A stretch of 12,045 bases of DNA, taken from assembly GCA_014879765.1 (NCBI GenBank), contig JACSRL010000215.1, forward strand, positions 1 through 12,045, in the 5' to 3' direction. The notes under the pieces are model-generated. The model was not told where the DNA came from. It saw only the letters and a program-made list of their open reading frames with translations, and made no database searches. Position numbers and translations under genes: made by a program. Shown in pieces: positions 6,064 to 12,045 of the stretch. This stretch comes from Anaerolinea sp. Lineage in GTDB: Bacteria; Chloroflexota; Anaerolineae; JAAEKA01. Position 1 is the stretch's first letter. Each line of letters starts with the position of its first letter.

Positions 6064-7128
6064 CTATGCATCGACCGCTCCCCACTGCACCACACCAGCC
6101 GCCCAGACATAGCCGATGCCGGCCGCGACAATGGCCATCAGATCGCCATCCTTCAGCCGGCCGGCAGCCAGGCCCTCGCGGATGCTGAACATGGCGTCTT
6201 GCTCGCCGGTGTGGCCGATGGCGCCCAGGTAAACGGACTGTTCTTCACTCAGGCCCAGGTGCTCCAACATCTCGCGGTGGCCGCTGGGCTTGATCAGGAT
6301 CATGTTCAGGTAGTCGATGTCGGCGCGGGTGAAGGGACTGCCGTCGGGCTTGCGGCCGCTCTTGCGCAGCGCCTCGTCCACGCAGCGCAGCCAGTTGTCC
6401 ATGCTGACCGCGTTGAGCCGGTTCTTCATCGCTTCCGGCTCCACCAGGTCGAAGTAGAACTGCTCCGGCGGCAGGCTGTTGCCGGCCATGGCCTGCGGCG
6501 TGGCGAACTGCGCGCTGCCGCTGGCGGGGATGATCACATGCTTGCTCATGCTGCCATCGACGATAATGTGCGAGCCGAGCACGTGGTTGCGGGGCCAGCC
6601 CTTGCGCAGCAGCATGGCGCCGGCGCCGGTCGCGATGTTCCACATGAAGGAGGTGCGGGGGTTGCGAAAATCGATGAAGTCGGAGACCCGGTAGCCGCCG
6701 GCGATCAGCACAGTGTTGATCTCCGGATCGGCCAGCATCATGTCCCGGGCCATCTTCATGGCGCCCACGGTGGTGGCGCAGCGCATGTGCAGGTCCACGG
6801 CCCAGGCGTTGGTCGCGCCGATCTCGTGCGCCAGGTGGATGCCGGTGGTCCACAGCAGATACTCGCGCCACTCCTCGGTGGTACACAGCACCACGTCGAT
6901 CTCGCTGGCCGGGATGTCAGTCTGGCTCAGGCAGTCCAGCGCGGCCTTGATGGCCATCTCGTTGGGCTGGTCGTCCGGCCCGGCCACATGCTTGCCGCTG
7001 ATGCCCATCTTGTCGCGGATCACCCACTCTGGCAGGCCACTGGCCGCGGCGATCTCGGCCGCGCTCAGGTAGCCGGCCGGCGAATAAGTGCCCACACTGA
7101 CGATGCCCACGGGCGGCTGCTCGGTCAT
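6064..7128 (-). CDS. KAS III / thiolase-fold acyl synthase-like protein B
   Basis: This 354-residue protein has a condensing-enzyme fold and is only distantly similar to protein A. It starts with GIVSVGTYSPAGYLS and has the nucleophile motif DLHMRCATTVGAM with Cys117. The C-terminal half reads ILIKPSGHREMLEHLGL (277-293), then LGAIGHTGEQ (301-310), and ends in AAGIGYVWAAGVVQWG. The position of the FabH Asn is His306, and the usual His region is shortened, with Lys280 and His284 the nearby candidates. FabH-like decarboxylative condensation is therefore doubtful; an HMG-CoA-synthase-like or acyl-transfer reaction is possible. It starts 3 nt after the stop of the 80-residue gene, implying coupled translation. 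Its stop meets the TA terminator from the opposite strand. It may pair with protein A as a heteromer or act at another step of the same pathway. Confidence 0.85.
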   Translation of the reverse strand: MTEQPPVGIVSVGTYSPAGYLSAAEIAAASGLPEWVIRDKMGISGKHVAGPDDQPNEMAIKAALDCLSQTDIPASEIDVVLCTTEEWREYLLWTTGIHLAHEIGATNAWAVDLHMRCATTVGAMKMARDMMLADPEINTVLIAGGYRVSDFIDFRNPRTSFMWNIATGAGAMLLRKGWPRNHVLGSHIIVDGSMSKHVIIPASGSAQFATPQAMAGNSLPPEQFYFDLVEPEAMKNRLNAVSMDNWLRCVDEALRKSGRKPDGSPFTRADIDYLNMILIKPSGHREMLEHLGLSEEQSVYLGAIGHTGEQDAMFSIREGLAAGRLKDGDLMAIVAAGIGYVWAAGVVQWGAVDA

Positions 7129-7131
7129 ACG

Positions 7132-7374
7132 CTACGCCTCACCATTTCCAGCGTGCTGCTCTTGCCGGCGCACGTCCAGTATTTCTTCTCCGTCCGCCAC
7201 GCCGCTTCCATTCACATCCACGAAGCGTCCGATGAAGCGCAGCGCCTCGTCGATGCGCATGAAACGCGCCTCTTCATCGCTCTGCACATGGCGCACCACG
7301 CCGCGCCAGGGCGCGTCGGTCCCGGTCTCCTGGGTGAAGCGTAGGATAAAGGAGCTGATCACAGTTTCAGACAT
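7132..7374 (-). CDS. conserved-looking small protein of unknown function (80 aa)
   Basis: I do not recognise this family. It has no signal peptide or membrane segment. The N-terminal half, SSFILRFTQE (7-16) and WRGVVRHVQSDEEARF (23-38), followed by an amphipathic stretch IDEALRFIGRFV, looks like a compact beta-alpha domain; the last 25 residues are polar and probably flexible. The ATG at 7374 has an AGGTG site about 5 nt upstream. The stop is 3 nt from the KAS III-like B start, so it is the first gene of that transcript and may be an accessory protein for it. It lies divergent from the BTAD regulator. Confidence 0.7.
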   Translation of the reverse strand: MSETVISSFILRFTQETGTDAPWRGVVRHVQSDEEARFMRIDEALRFIGRFVDVNGSGVADGEEILDVRRQEQHAGNGEA

Positions 7375-7396
7375 AGAACACCTACGGCAACGCAGC

Positions 7397-7425
7397 TTCT
7401 GGATAGAGCAAGATCGTGGTACAAT
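7397..7425 (+). promoter_or_regulatory. candidate extended -10 promoter for the BTAD regulator
   Basis: TGG-TACAAT (7417-7425) is a good extended -10 box. The -35 box 17 nt upstream (TTCTGG, 7397-7402) is weak. If used, it would give the regulator a leader of about 395 nt that contains the minisatellite and the heptamer array. It lies in the divergent gap next to the 80-residue gene, so both transcripts could be controlled from here. Confidence 0.4.
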
Positions 7426-7534
7426 GGCGCAGTTCAACGGCGCGGGACGCGGGTCTTGAACAAACCACGCCCAGCATACCACACGCCAGTTACCGTGGAG
7501 TTACAGGCTGGCGCAGCTTGTCATGCTGAACAGT

Positions 7535-7719
7535 CGGTCAGGAGACCGGCCCGAGCGGCCAGGTCGGCGGGCACGGTCAGGAGACCGGCCCGAGCAGCAG
7601 GTTGGCGGGCACGGTCAGGAGACCGGCCCGAGCAGCAACTTGGCGGGCACGGTTGGAGACCGGCCCGAGCGGCCAGGTCGGCGGGCTCGGTCGGAGACCG
7701 GCCCGAGCAGCTATTGTGG
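7535..7719. repeat. 38-39-bp GC-rich minisatellite, about 5 units
   Basis: Units start at 7535, 7574, 7612, 7650 and 7688 (the last partial), each beginning CGGT and containing GAGACCGGCCCGAG. Within a unit, GACCGGCC can pair with GGCCAGGTC around a short loop, so each copy can form a GC-rich hairpin. A further CCCGAGCGGCTATTGT fragment follows the last unit. Variation is confined mostly to the segment after CCCGAGC. Confidence 0.9.
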
Positions 7720-7746
7720 CCCGAGCGGCTATTGTCAAATCATCTC

Positions 7747-7823
7747 ATCACGCATCACTCGTCACTCGTCACTCGTCACGCATCACGCATCACTCGTCAC
7801 TCGTCACGCATCACGCATCACGC
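7747..7823. repeat. heptanucleotide tandem array (RTCACKC), 11 units
   Basis: Eleven 7-bp units (ATCACGC, ATCACTC, GTCACTC, GTCACGC) run to 7823, followed by CCCC and the regulator ATG at 7828. The motif differs from that of the arrays near 3900 and 4500, but the unit length is the same. The array occupies the place where a Shine-Dalgarno should be, and none is visible. Confidence 0.92.
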
Positions 7824-7827
7824 CCCC

Positions 7828-10800
7828 ATGCTCATCCTCCGCACCAAGCTCACCCCACCCCATCTGCCGCCGCGCACCCTGGCGCGGCCGCGGCTGCAAG
7901 CCCGGTTGGCCCAGGCGCTGGACCATCGGCTGACCGTCGTCCACGCCGAGGCCGGCTATGGCAAGAGCACCGCGCTGGCCCTGCTGGCCGCGGCCCACGC
8001 GCCCACGGCCTGGCTGCACCTGGATGCAGACGACGCCGAGCCGCTGCGCTTCATGCACCACCTCCTGCACAGCCTGCACAGCGCCCTGCCCGGCCTCTCC
8101 GACGCGCCCGACGTGACTCTCGAGGCATGGAGCGGCGCCAGCGGCGAGGCCCGCTGGGCCGCCACGGTGGACGCGCTGGTCAACGAGCTGGATCTGCGCC
8201 TGGATGGGCCGCTGCTGCTGGTGCTGGACGATTCGCACCACCTCGCGCGCGCGCCGCAGAACCTGGCCGCGCTCAACCGCCTGCTGGAGCGCGGCCCGCA
8301 TCACCTGCACACCGTGCTGGCCACCCGCCTGCCCGTCCCACTGGCTTCACTGCCGGCCTGGCGGCTGCGCGGCGAGGCGCTGGAGATCGACCGCGCCGAC
8401 CTGGCCTTCACCCCCGACGAGGTGGCCGCGCTCTTCGAGCAGCACTACGGCGTCGTCCTGACCGCGCCACAATCGGCGCGGCTGGCCGAGCAGACCGAGG
8501 GCTGGGCCATTGCCCTGCCGTTGGTCTGGCAGAGCAGCGGCGAGCGCGCCGCCGCGGGCCATCCCCGCCCGCCGGCCGCGGCCCGTCCCGACGATCTCTT
8601 TAGCTACCTGGCCAGCGAGGTGCTGGCGCAACAGGCGCGGCCGGTGGTCGAGTTCCTGCGCCAGACCGCGGTGCTGCGCGAGCTGAGCCCGGCGGTGTGC
8701 GGTTGCCTGACGGGAGGCCGGGGGACTGGAGGAACTGAGAGGATCTTGCAGGAGCTGCTGGAGAGCGGGCTGTTCGTGGTCAGCTTAGGCGAGGGGCATG
8801 CCCGCTATCATCCCCTGTTCCAGCAGTTTTTGTTGCACCAGTTGACCGCGGCCGAGGCGCAGGCCGCGCACCGCCAGGCCGCCGCCTGCTACCTGGCGCA
8901 GGAGCAGCCGGAGGAGGCGCTGCACCACCTGCTGGCCGGCCAGTCCTGGGATGAAGCCGCGCGGGTGCTGCGCTTGCTGGGCCAGGAGATGGTGCGCGCC
9001 GGCCGGCTGGACACGCTGGCCGCGGCCGTCCACGCGCTGCCCCCCGACGTGCTGGAGCGCCACCCGCCGCTGCTGGCCTATCTGGGCGACGTGGCCCGCC
9101 TGCACAGCCGTTTCAACGAGGCGCTGGGCTGGTATCAGCAGGCCGAAACCCACAGCCGCAGCCAGGGCGACCTGGCCGGCGCGGGCCAGGCGCTGCGCGG
9201 CCAGGCCCGCGTCTACCTGGACACGGTCAACCCCACGCAGGCCGAGCACCTGCTGCAAGAGGCGCTGCGCCTTTCCGACGGCCAGGAGGACCGCGAGACC
9301 CGCATCCGCCTGCTGGAGCTGCTGGCAGAGAACCGGCTCAACCTGGGCCGGCTGGAGGACGCCGAACGCTTCCAGATGCAGGCCGCCGGCCTGGCTGAAG
9401 AGGTCAGCAGCGAGGCCGAGCTGGCCGTGCGGGTGTTGATGCGCACCGGCCGGCTGAGCGAGGCGCGGCTGGTGCTGGAGGAGCGGGCCGAGGCCGAGCG
9501 CCACGCGCCGGTGCTGCGCCCGCGCGCCCACCGCGAGACGCTGCTGCTGCTCTCGCTGCTGCAGGCCTTTCAGGGCGACGGCGAGGCCGCGCTGCGCACG
9601 GCTATGGAGGGAACCGAGCGCGGCCGGGCGCTCAGCTCCCCCTTCATCACCGGCGTGGGCCATATGCGCCAGGGACACGCCTGGCTGCTCCAGCCCACGG
9701 CCGACGCGGCTGAGCAGGCCATTCGCTGTTTCCGCGACGCCATCGCCATCGCCGAGGACCTGGCCGTGCCGCGGCTCAAGGTGGAGGCCTTCTGGGGCCT
9801 CTGTCGCGCCCATGGCGTCAGCGGCAACCTGCCGGCCGCCGAGGCGGCCGCGGCTCAGGGCATGGGCATCGCCCAGCAGACCGGCGACGAGTGGGTCACG
9901 GCGCTGATTCGCCTGGCCATGGCCAGCAGCTACGTGCTGGCGGGTCGCCACGACGAGGCCGGCCCGCTGCTGGTCGAGGCCGCGGCCGCCTTCCGTGAGT
10001 GCAGCGACACCTTTGGCGAGACCGCCACCCGGCTGTGGCAGTGTCTGCACTGGCAGGCCATCGGCGACACCGCGCGGCTGGCCAGAGGGGTGGAGGATCT
10101 GCTGCGGCCGGCGCGGGATCACGGCTACGACTGGCTTTTCCTGCGCCCGACGCTGCTGGGTCCGCCCGACCCGCGGCGCGTTGTGCCGCTGCTCTTGCAG
10201 GCACGCGGCAACGAGCGCTTCCGCTCCTACGCCGCCAATCTGCTGGCTCGGCTGGGGCTGGCCCGGCTGGAGCTGCACCCCGGCTATCAACTGCGGGTGC
10301 AGACCCTGGGGCCGTTCGTCGTCTGGCGCGGCGCGGAGGCTGTGGCGGCCCACGAGTGGCGGCGCGACAAGGCGCGCCAGCTCTTCCAGTTGCTGCTCAC
10401 CCGCCGCCAGCGGCTGCTGGAGCGCGACCAGATCGTGGAGCTGCTCTGGCCGGGGCTGGACGGCGAGACGGCCGAACGCGACTTCAAGGTGGCGCTGAGC
10501 ACCCTCTACCGCGTGCTGGAGCCGGCCCTGCCCGCCCGCGCGCTTTCGGCCTACGTGCTGCGCGAGGGGACGCTCTACGGCCTGCGGCCTGGCGCAGACC
10601 TGTGGTTGGATGCAGACCAGTTCGAGCAGGCGGTGCGGGAAGGCGATCGGCTGGCGCGGCAGGGGGACGAGGGCTTCATCGACCGCTATCGGGCGGCGCT
10701 GACGCTGTACGGCGGCGATTTCTTGCAGGATTACCCCTACGACGAGTGGGCCAGCGAGGAGCGGGAGCGGCTGCTGGGGCTGTGGCTGCACGCGGCCGAC

Positions 10801-11049
10801 CGGCTGGCCGCCGCGCTGGCCCAGCGGGCGCGCTGGCCGGAGGTCATCGACGTCTGCCAGGCCATCTTGCAGCGCGACGAATGCTGGGAGCAGGCCTATC
10901 GGCTGTTGATGCTGGCCCACGCCCGCCTCGGCAACCGCGCCCAGGCCCTGCGCACCTACGCGCGCTGCGTCGAACGCCTGCGGGAGGAGCTGGACGTGCC
11001 GCCGTCGGCCGCGACGGTGCGGCTATTTGAGGAGTTGCGGGTGGGGTGA
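7828..11049 (+). CDS. MalT-like ATPase/TPR transcriptional regulator with C-terminal BTAD
   Basis: This large cytoplasmic regulator has about 1073 residues. The N-terminal STAND/MalT-like NTPase shows LTPPHLPPRTLARPRL (8-23), Walker A AEAGYGKST (40-48), Walker B LLLVLDDSHHL (129-139) and FTPDEVAALF (194-203). A winged segment ends near YHPLFQQFLL. A helical TPR-like region (about 380-810, rich in Ala/Leu/Glu) probably senses a ligand or partner. From about residue 820 an OmpR-type winged helix (LGPFVVWRG, then WRRDKARQLFQLLLTRRQ) should bind DNA, and a bacterial transcriptional activation domain (YGGDFLQDYPYDEWASEERE onward) runs to the end. MalT itself has a LuxR helix-turn-helix; here an SARP-type module replaces it. 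The start at 7828 is where family similarity begins. Divergent position makes it the likely regulator of the minus-strand cluster, which is inference. Confidence 0.93.
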   Translation: MLILRTKLTPPHLPPRTLARPRLQARLAQALDHRLTVVHAEAGYGKSTALALLAAAHAPTAWLHLDADDAEPLRFMHHLLHSLHSALPGLSDAPDVTLEAWSGASGEARWAATVDALVNELDLRLDGPLLLVLDDSHHLARAPQNLAALNRLLERGPHHLHTVLATRLPVPLASLPAWRLRGEALEIDRADLAFTPDEVAALFEQHYGVVLTAPQSARLAEQTEGWAIALPLVWQSSGERAAAGHPRPPAAARPDDLFSYLASEVLAQQARPVVEFLRQTAVLRELSPAVCGCLTGGRGTGGTERILQELLESGLFVVSLGEGHARYHPLFQQFLLHQLTAAEAQAAHRQAAACYLAQEQPEEALHHLLAGQSWDEAARVLRLLGQEMVRAGRLDTLAAAVHALPPDVLERHPPLLAYLGDVARLHSRFNEALGWYQQAETHSRSQGDLAGAGQALRGQARVYLDTVNPTQAEHLLQEALRLSDGQEDRETRIRLLELLAENRLNLGRLEDAERFQMQAAGLAEEVSSEAELAVRVLMRTGRLSEARLVLEERAEAERHAPVLRPRAHRETLLLLSLLQAFQGDGEAALRTAMEGTERGRALSSPFITGVGHMRQGHAWLLQPTADAAEQAIRCFRDAIAIAEDLAVPRLKVEAFWGLCRAHGVSGNLPAAEAAAAQGMGIAQQTGDEWVTALIRLAMASSYVLAGRHDEAGPLLVEAAAAFRECSDTFGETATRLWQCLHWQAIGDTARLARGVEDLLRPARDHGYDWLFLRPTLLGPPDPRRVVPLLLQARGNERFRSYAANLLARLGLARLELHPGYQLRVQTLGPFVVWRGAEAVAAHEWRRDKARQLFQLLLTRRQRLLERDQIVELLWPGLDGETAERDFKVALSTLYRVLEPALPARALSAYVLREGTLYGLRPGADLWLDADQFEQAVREGDRLARQGDEGFIDRYRAALTLYGGDFLQDYPYDEWASEERERLLGLWLHAADRLAAALAQRARWPEVIDVCQAILQRDECWEQAYRLLMLAHARLGNRAQALRTYARCVERLREELDVPPSAATVRLFEELRVG

Positions 11050-11075
11050 TGCAGGGCGGGCCTGAAACGCGTGTG

Positions 11076-11104
11076 TTGTCGCTGCCGCCATGATACGCTA
11101 TAAT
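11076..11104 (+). promoter_or_regulatory. sigma70-type promoter of TA module 2
   Basis: TATAAT (11099-11104) has TTGTCG (11076-11081, 4 of 6 to the consensus) at 17-nt spacing. It starts 27 nt after the BTAD regulator stop and lies 52 nt before the toxin start, close to the 56 nt seen for module 1. Apart from the boxes and a CATCNCGTCG stretch, the two upstream regions look unrelated. Confidence 0.6.
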
Positions 11105-11156
11105 ACCGAACAGCGGTTACAGGTCGTTGCCATCTCGTCGGGAACGGAGGCGTACC

Positions 11157-11429
11157 GTGTTCATTCGCCGGCTGCTTTGGGATGATTATCGCGTCGAGCA
11201 TATCGCACAACACGACATTGATCCTGACGAGGTGTGGGAAGTCTGCGAGGACCCCTTGCATGTTGCCCATCGTGAAGGCCACAACCGTTATCGCCTGTAC
11301 GGCCAGACGGTGGACGGCCGCTATCTGTTCGTCGTGCTCGAGAGAGTCGAAGCCTCCTTGTTCCGGCCGATCACTGCCCGTGATATGACTGACGCCGAGA
11401 AACGTAACTTCCGGAGATTGCGAAAATGA
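11157..11429 (+). CDS. BrnT-family-like toxin, module 2
   Basis: This second 90-residue copy differs from the module 1 toxin at six positions (17, 21, 36, 42, 43 and 59), giving about 93% identity, although many codons differ silently. The putative RNase core and the C-terminal PITARDMTDAEKRNFRRLRK are unchanged. The start is a GTG at 11157 with GGAGG about 6 nt upstream; it aligns exactly with the ATG of copy 1, so the longer frame from 11127 is not used. The stop overlaps the antitoxin ATG by 4 nt as in module 1. It stands first in a run of small TA-type genes. Confidence 0.86.
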   Translation: MFIRRLLWDDYRVEHIAQHDIDPDEVWEVCEDPLHVAHREGHNRYRLYGQTVDGRYLFVVLERVEASLFRPITARDMTDAEKRNFRRLRK

Positions 11430-11689
11430 AACGACTTGAAGTGCCTGAGTTTGCTACCTACGAAGACGAGGCCGCGTTTTGGGACAGCCTCGACACTGCC
11501 GATTTCATGGAAGACGACGGCGCCTGGTTTCACTTCGAGACGCCGACCAAGCGAGCCGTGCGCGTTGCCGTTCTACCCGACATCGCCGAAGCCTTAGCGC
11601 AGCGCGCCCGCGCTCAGGGCGTGTCCGTCGAGACGCTGGTCAATGTCCTTCTTGCTGAGAGCGTCAGCAAGCCGGTTGTCGCTGGCTGA
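11426..11689 (+). CDS. CopG-type (RHH) antitoxin, module 2
   Basis: This 87-residue antitoxin differs from that of module 1 at 13 positions (about 85% identity). Nine of these lie in the first 36 residues, the presumed toxin-binding half (for example EFATYEDEAAFWDSLDTADF). The ribbon-helix-helix segment KRAVRVAVLPDIAEALAQRA and GVSVETLVNVLLAES is almost unchanged, so both antitoxins could recognise the same operator. It overlaps the toxin gene by 4 nt. A HicB-like gene follows after 19 nt, so all may be one transcript. Confidence 0.88.
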   Translation: MKRLEVPEFATYEDEAAFWDSLDTADFMEDDGAWFHFETPTKRAVRVAVLPDIAEALAQRARAQGVSVETLVNVLLAESVSKPVVAG

Positions 11690-11708
11690 TCATCCCGTTA
11701 GGCCAATC

Positions 11709-11912
11709 GTGTCCCAAAGCCCTGTCACACAACAGCATTTCACCGCAATCATCGAACGGGACCCTGAAAGCAATTGGTTGGTTGGCTCGGTGGCAGAACT
11801 GCCCGACTGTTACACCCAGGCGCCGGACATGGCCAGCCTGGAAGTGAACCTGAGCGAAGCTATTCAGGTATATCTCGACACAGTCAGCACAACTTTCCAA
11901 CCTGTGAGATAG
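11709..11912 (+). CDS. HicB-like antitoxin-type protein
   Basis: A 67-residue protein with the HicB N-terminal fold pattern: FTAIIERDPESNWLVGSVAE (11-30), then LPDCYTQAPDMASLEVNLSE and AIQVYL. The typical Leu-Pro-Gly-Cys reads LPDC here. It has no DNA-binding tail, and no HicA toxin is adjacent on either side, so it is an orphan or a partner of another gene. The GTG start at 11709 is chosen because the family pattern begins soon after; only a weak AGG site precedes it. An in-frame ATG at 11643 would overlap the antitoxin and add unrelated residues. The stop is 4 nt before the next gene. Confidence 0.72.
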   Translation: MSQSPVTQQHFTAIIERDPESNWLVGSVAELPDCYTQAPDMASLEVNLSEAIQVYLDTVSTTFQPVR

Positions 11913-11916
11913 AGCC

Positions 11917-12045
11917 GTGCAACGCGAAGCAGTCCTCGAAACCCTCAGCACCCACAAGCCAGAACTTTCGGCCAAGTACGGCGTCACGCGCCTGGGGATC
12001 TTCGGCTCAGTGGCGCGCAGCCAAGCTACCGATGCCAGTGATGTG
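11917..12045 (+). CDS. MNT-type nucleotidyltransferase, partial (N-terminus)
   Basis: 43 residues are visible before the window ends. The pattern YGVTRLGIFGSVARSQ, then DASDV, is the GSxAR...SD signature of minimal nucleotidyltransferases (Gly30-Ser31, Ser41-Asp42; the second metal-binding Asp would be just past the edge). In MNT/HEPN systems this protein is the antitoxin that AMPylates a HEPN RNase encoded next door; a HEPN gene downstream is expected but unseen. The GTG start at 11917 has a purine-rich GAGATAGAG just upstream and follows the HicB-like stop by 4 nt. Confidence 0.82.
   Translation, partial: MQREAVLETLSTHKPELSAKYGVTRLGIFGSVARSQATDASDV

Larger units (their letters stand above)
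7426..7827 (+). other. repeat-filled leader of the BTAD regulator
   Basis: About 400 bases carry no convincing gene. After a unique stretch (7426-7534) come the minisatellite (7535-7719), a short spacer (7720-7746) and a heptamer array (7747-7823), ending at the ATG. The frame of the regulator is open back to a TTG at 7456, but the translated repeats are low-complexity Arg/His/Ser-rich sequence unlike any domain, so I treat it as untranslated. Confidence 0.6.

Noticed and set aside
7535..7823. CRISPR array
   Set aside because: Units are directly contiguous without unique spacers, and there are no cas genes.
7456..7827. N-terminal extension of the BTAD regulator from a TTG
   Set aside because: The extension only translates minisatellite and heptamer sequence; family similarity begins at the ATG at 7828.
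8785..10920. 711-codon minus-strand open frame inside the BTAD regulator
   Set aside because: GC-driven antisense shadow of a well-supported gene; composition is Gln/Arg/Gly-rich with no domain.

Overview
The window is GC-rich bacterial DNA. Its style suggests a Chloroflexota (Anaerolineae/Caldilineae-like) genome. The pointers are a ~1070-residue MalT-like ATPase/TPR regulator ending in an OmpR-type winged helix plus BTAD, several heptanucleotide tandem arrays, a four-helix-bundle (IVS/S23) protein gene beside such arrays, and dense small toxin-antitoxin genes. This placement is an inference from architecture; no rRNA or tRNA is present to confirm it.

Positions 1-7374 hold a minus-strand acyl-metabolism cluster. 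In transcription order (right to left) it contains an unrecognised 80-residue protein, a KAS III/thiolase-fold enzyme (B), a FabG-type short-chain dehydrogenase, a four-helix-bundle protein, an AMP-forming acyl-CoA/acid ligase, a second KAS III-like enzyme (A), and a Ser-His-Asp alpha/beta hydrolase that runs off the left edge. A ligase to activate an acid, two condensing-enzyme folds, a ketoreductase-type SDR and a hydrolase make a plausible small pathway. Both KAS III-like proteins keep the nucleophilic cysteine, but the positions that normally carry His and Asn are changed, so their chemistry is uncertain.

Almost every junction inside this cluster is filled by a repeat or a selfish-looking cassette. 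Hydrolase/KAS-A has a 17-bp perfect palindrome. KAS-A/ligase has two tandem ~98-bp units that fold as a cloverleaf, one of which supplies the ligase stop codon. Ligase/SDR has a four-helix-bundle gene between two heptamer arrays in opposite orientation. SDR/KAS-B has a plus-strand BrnT/CopG toxin-antitoxin pair ending in a branched terminator.

Positions 7375-11049 hold the large BTAD regulator on the plus strand, divergent from the cluster. Its ~400-nt leader contains a 38-39-bp GC-rich minisatellite and a third heptamer array ending 4 nt before the likely ATG. It is the obvious candidate regulator for the cluster, by position only.

Positions 11050-12045 are a defence/TA patch: a second BrnT/CopG module 93%/85% identical in protein to the first, a HicB-like protein, and the start of an MNT-type nucleotidyltransferase cut by the right edge.
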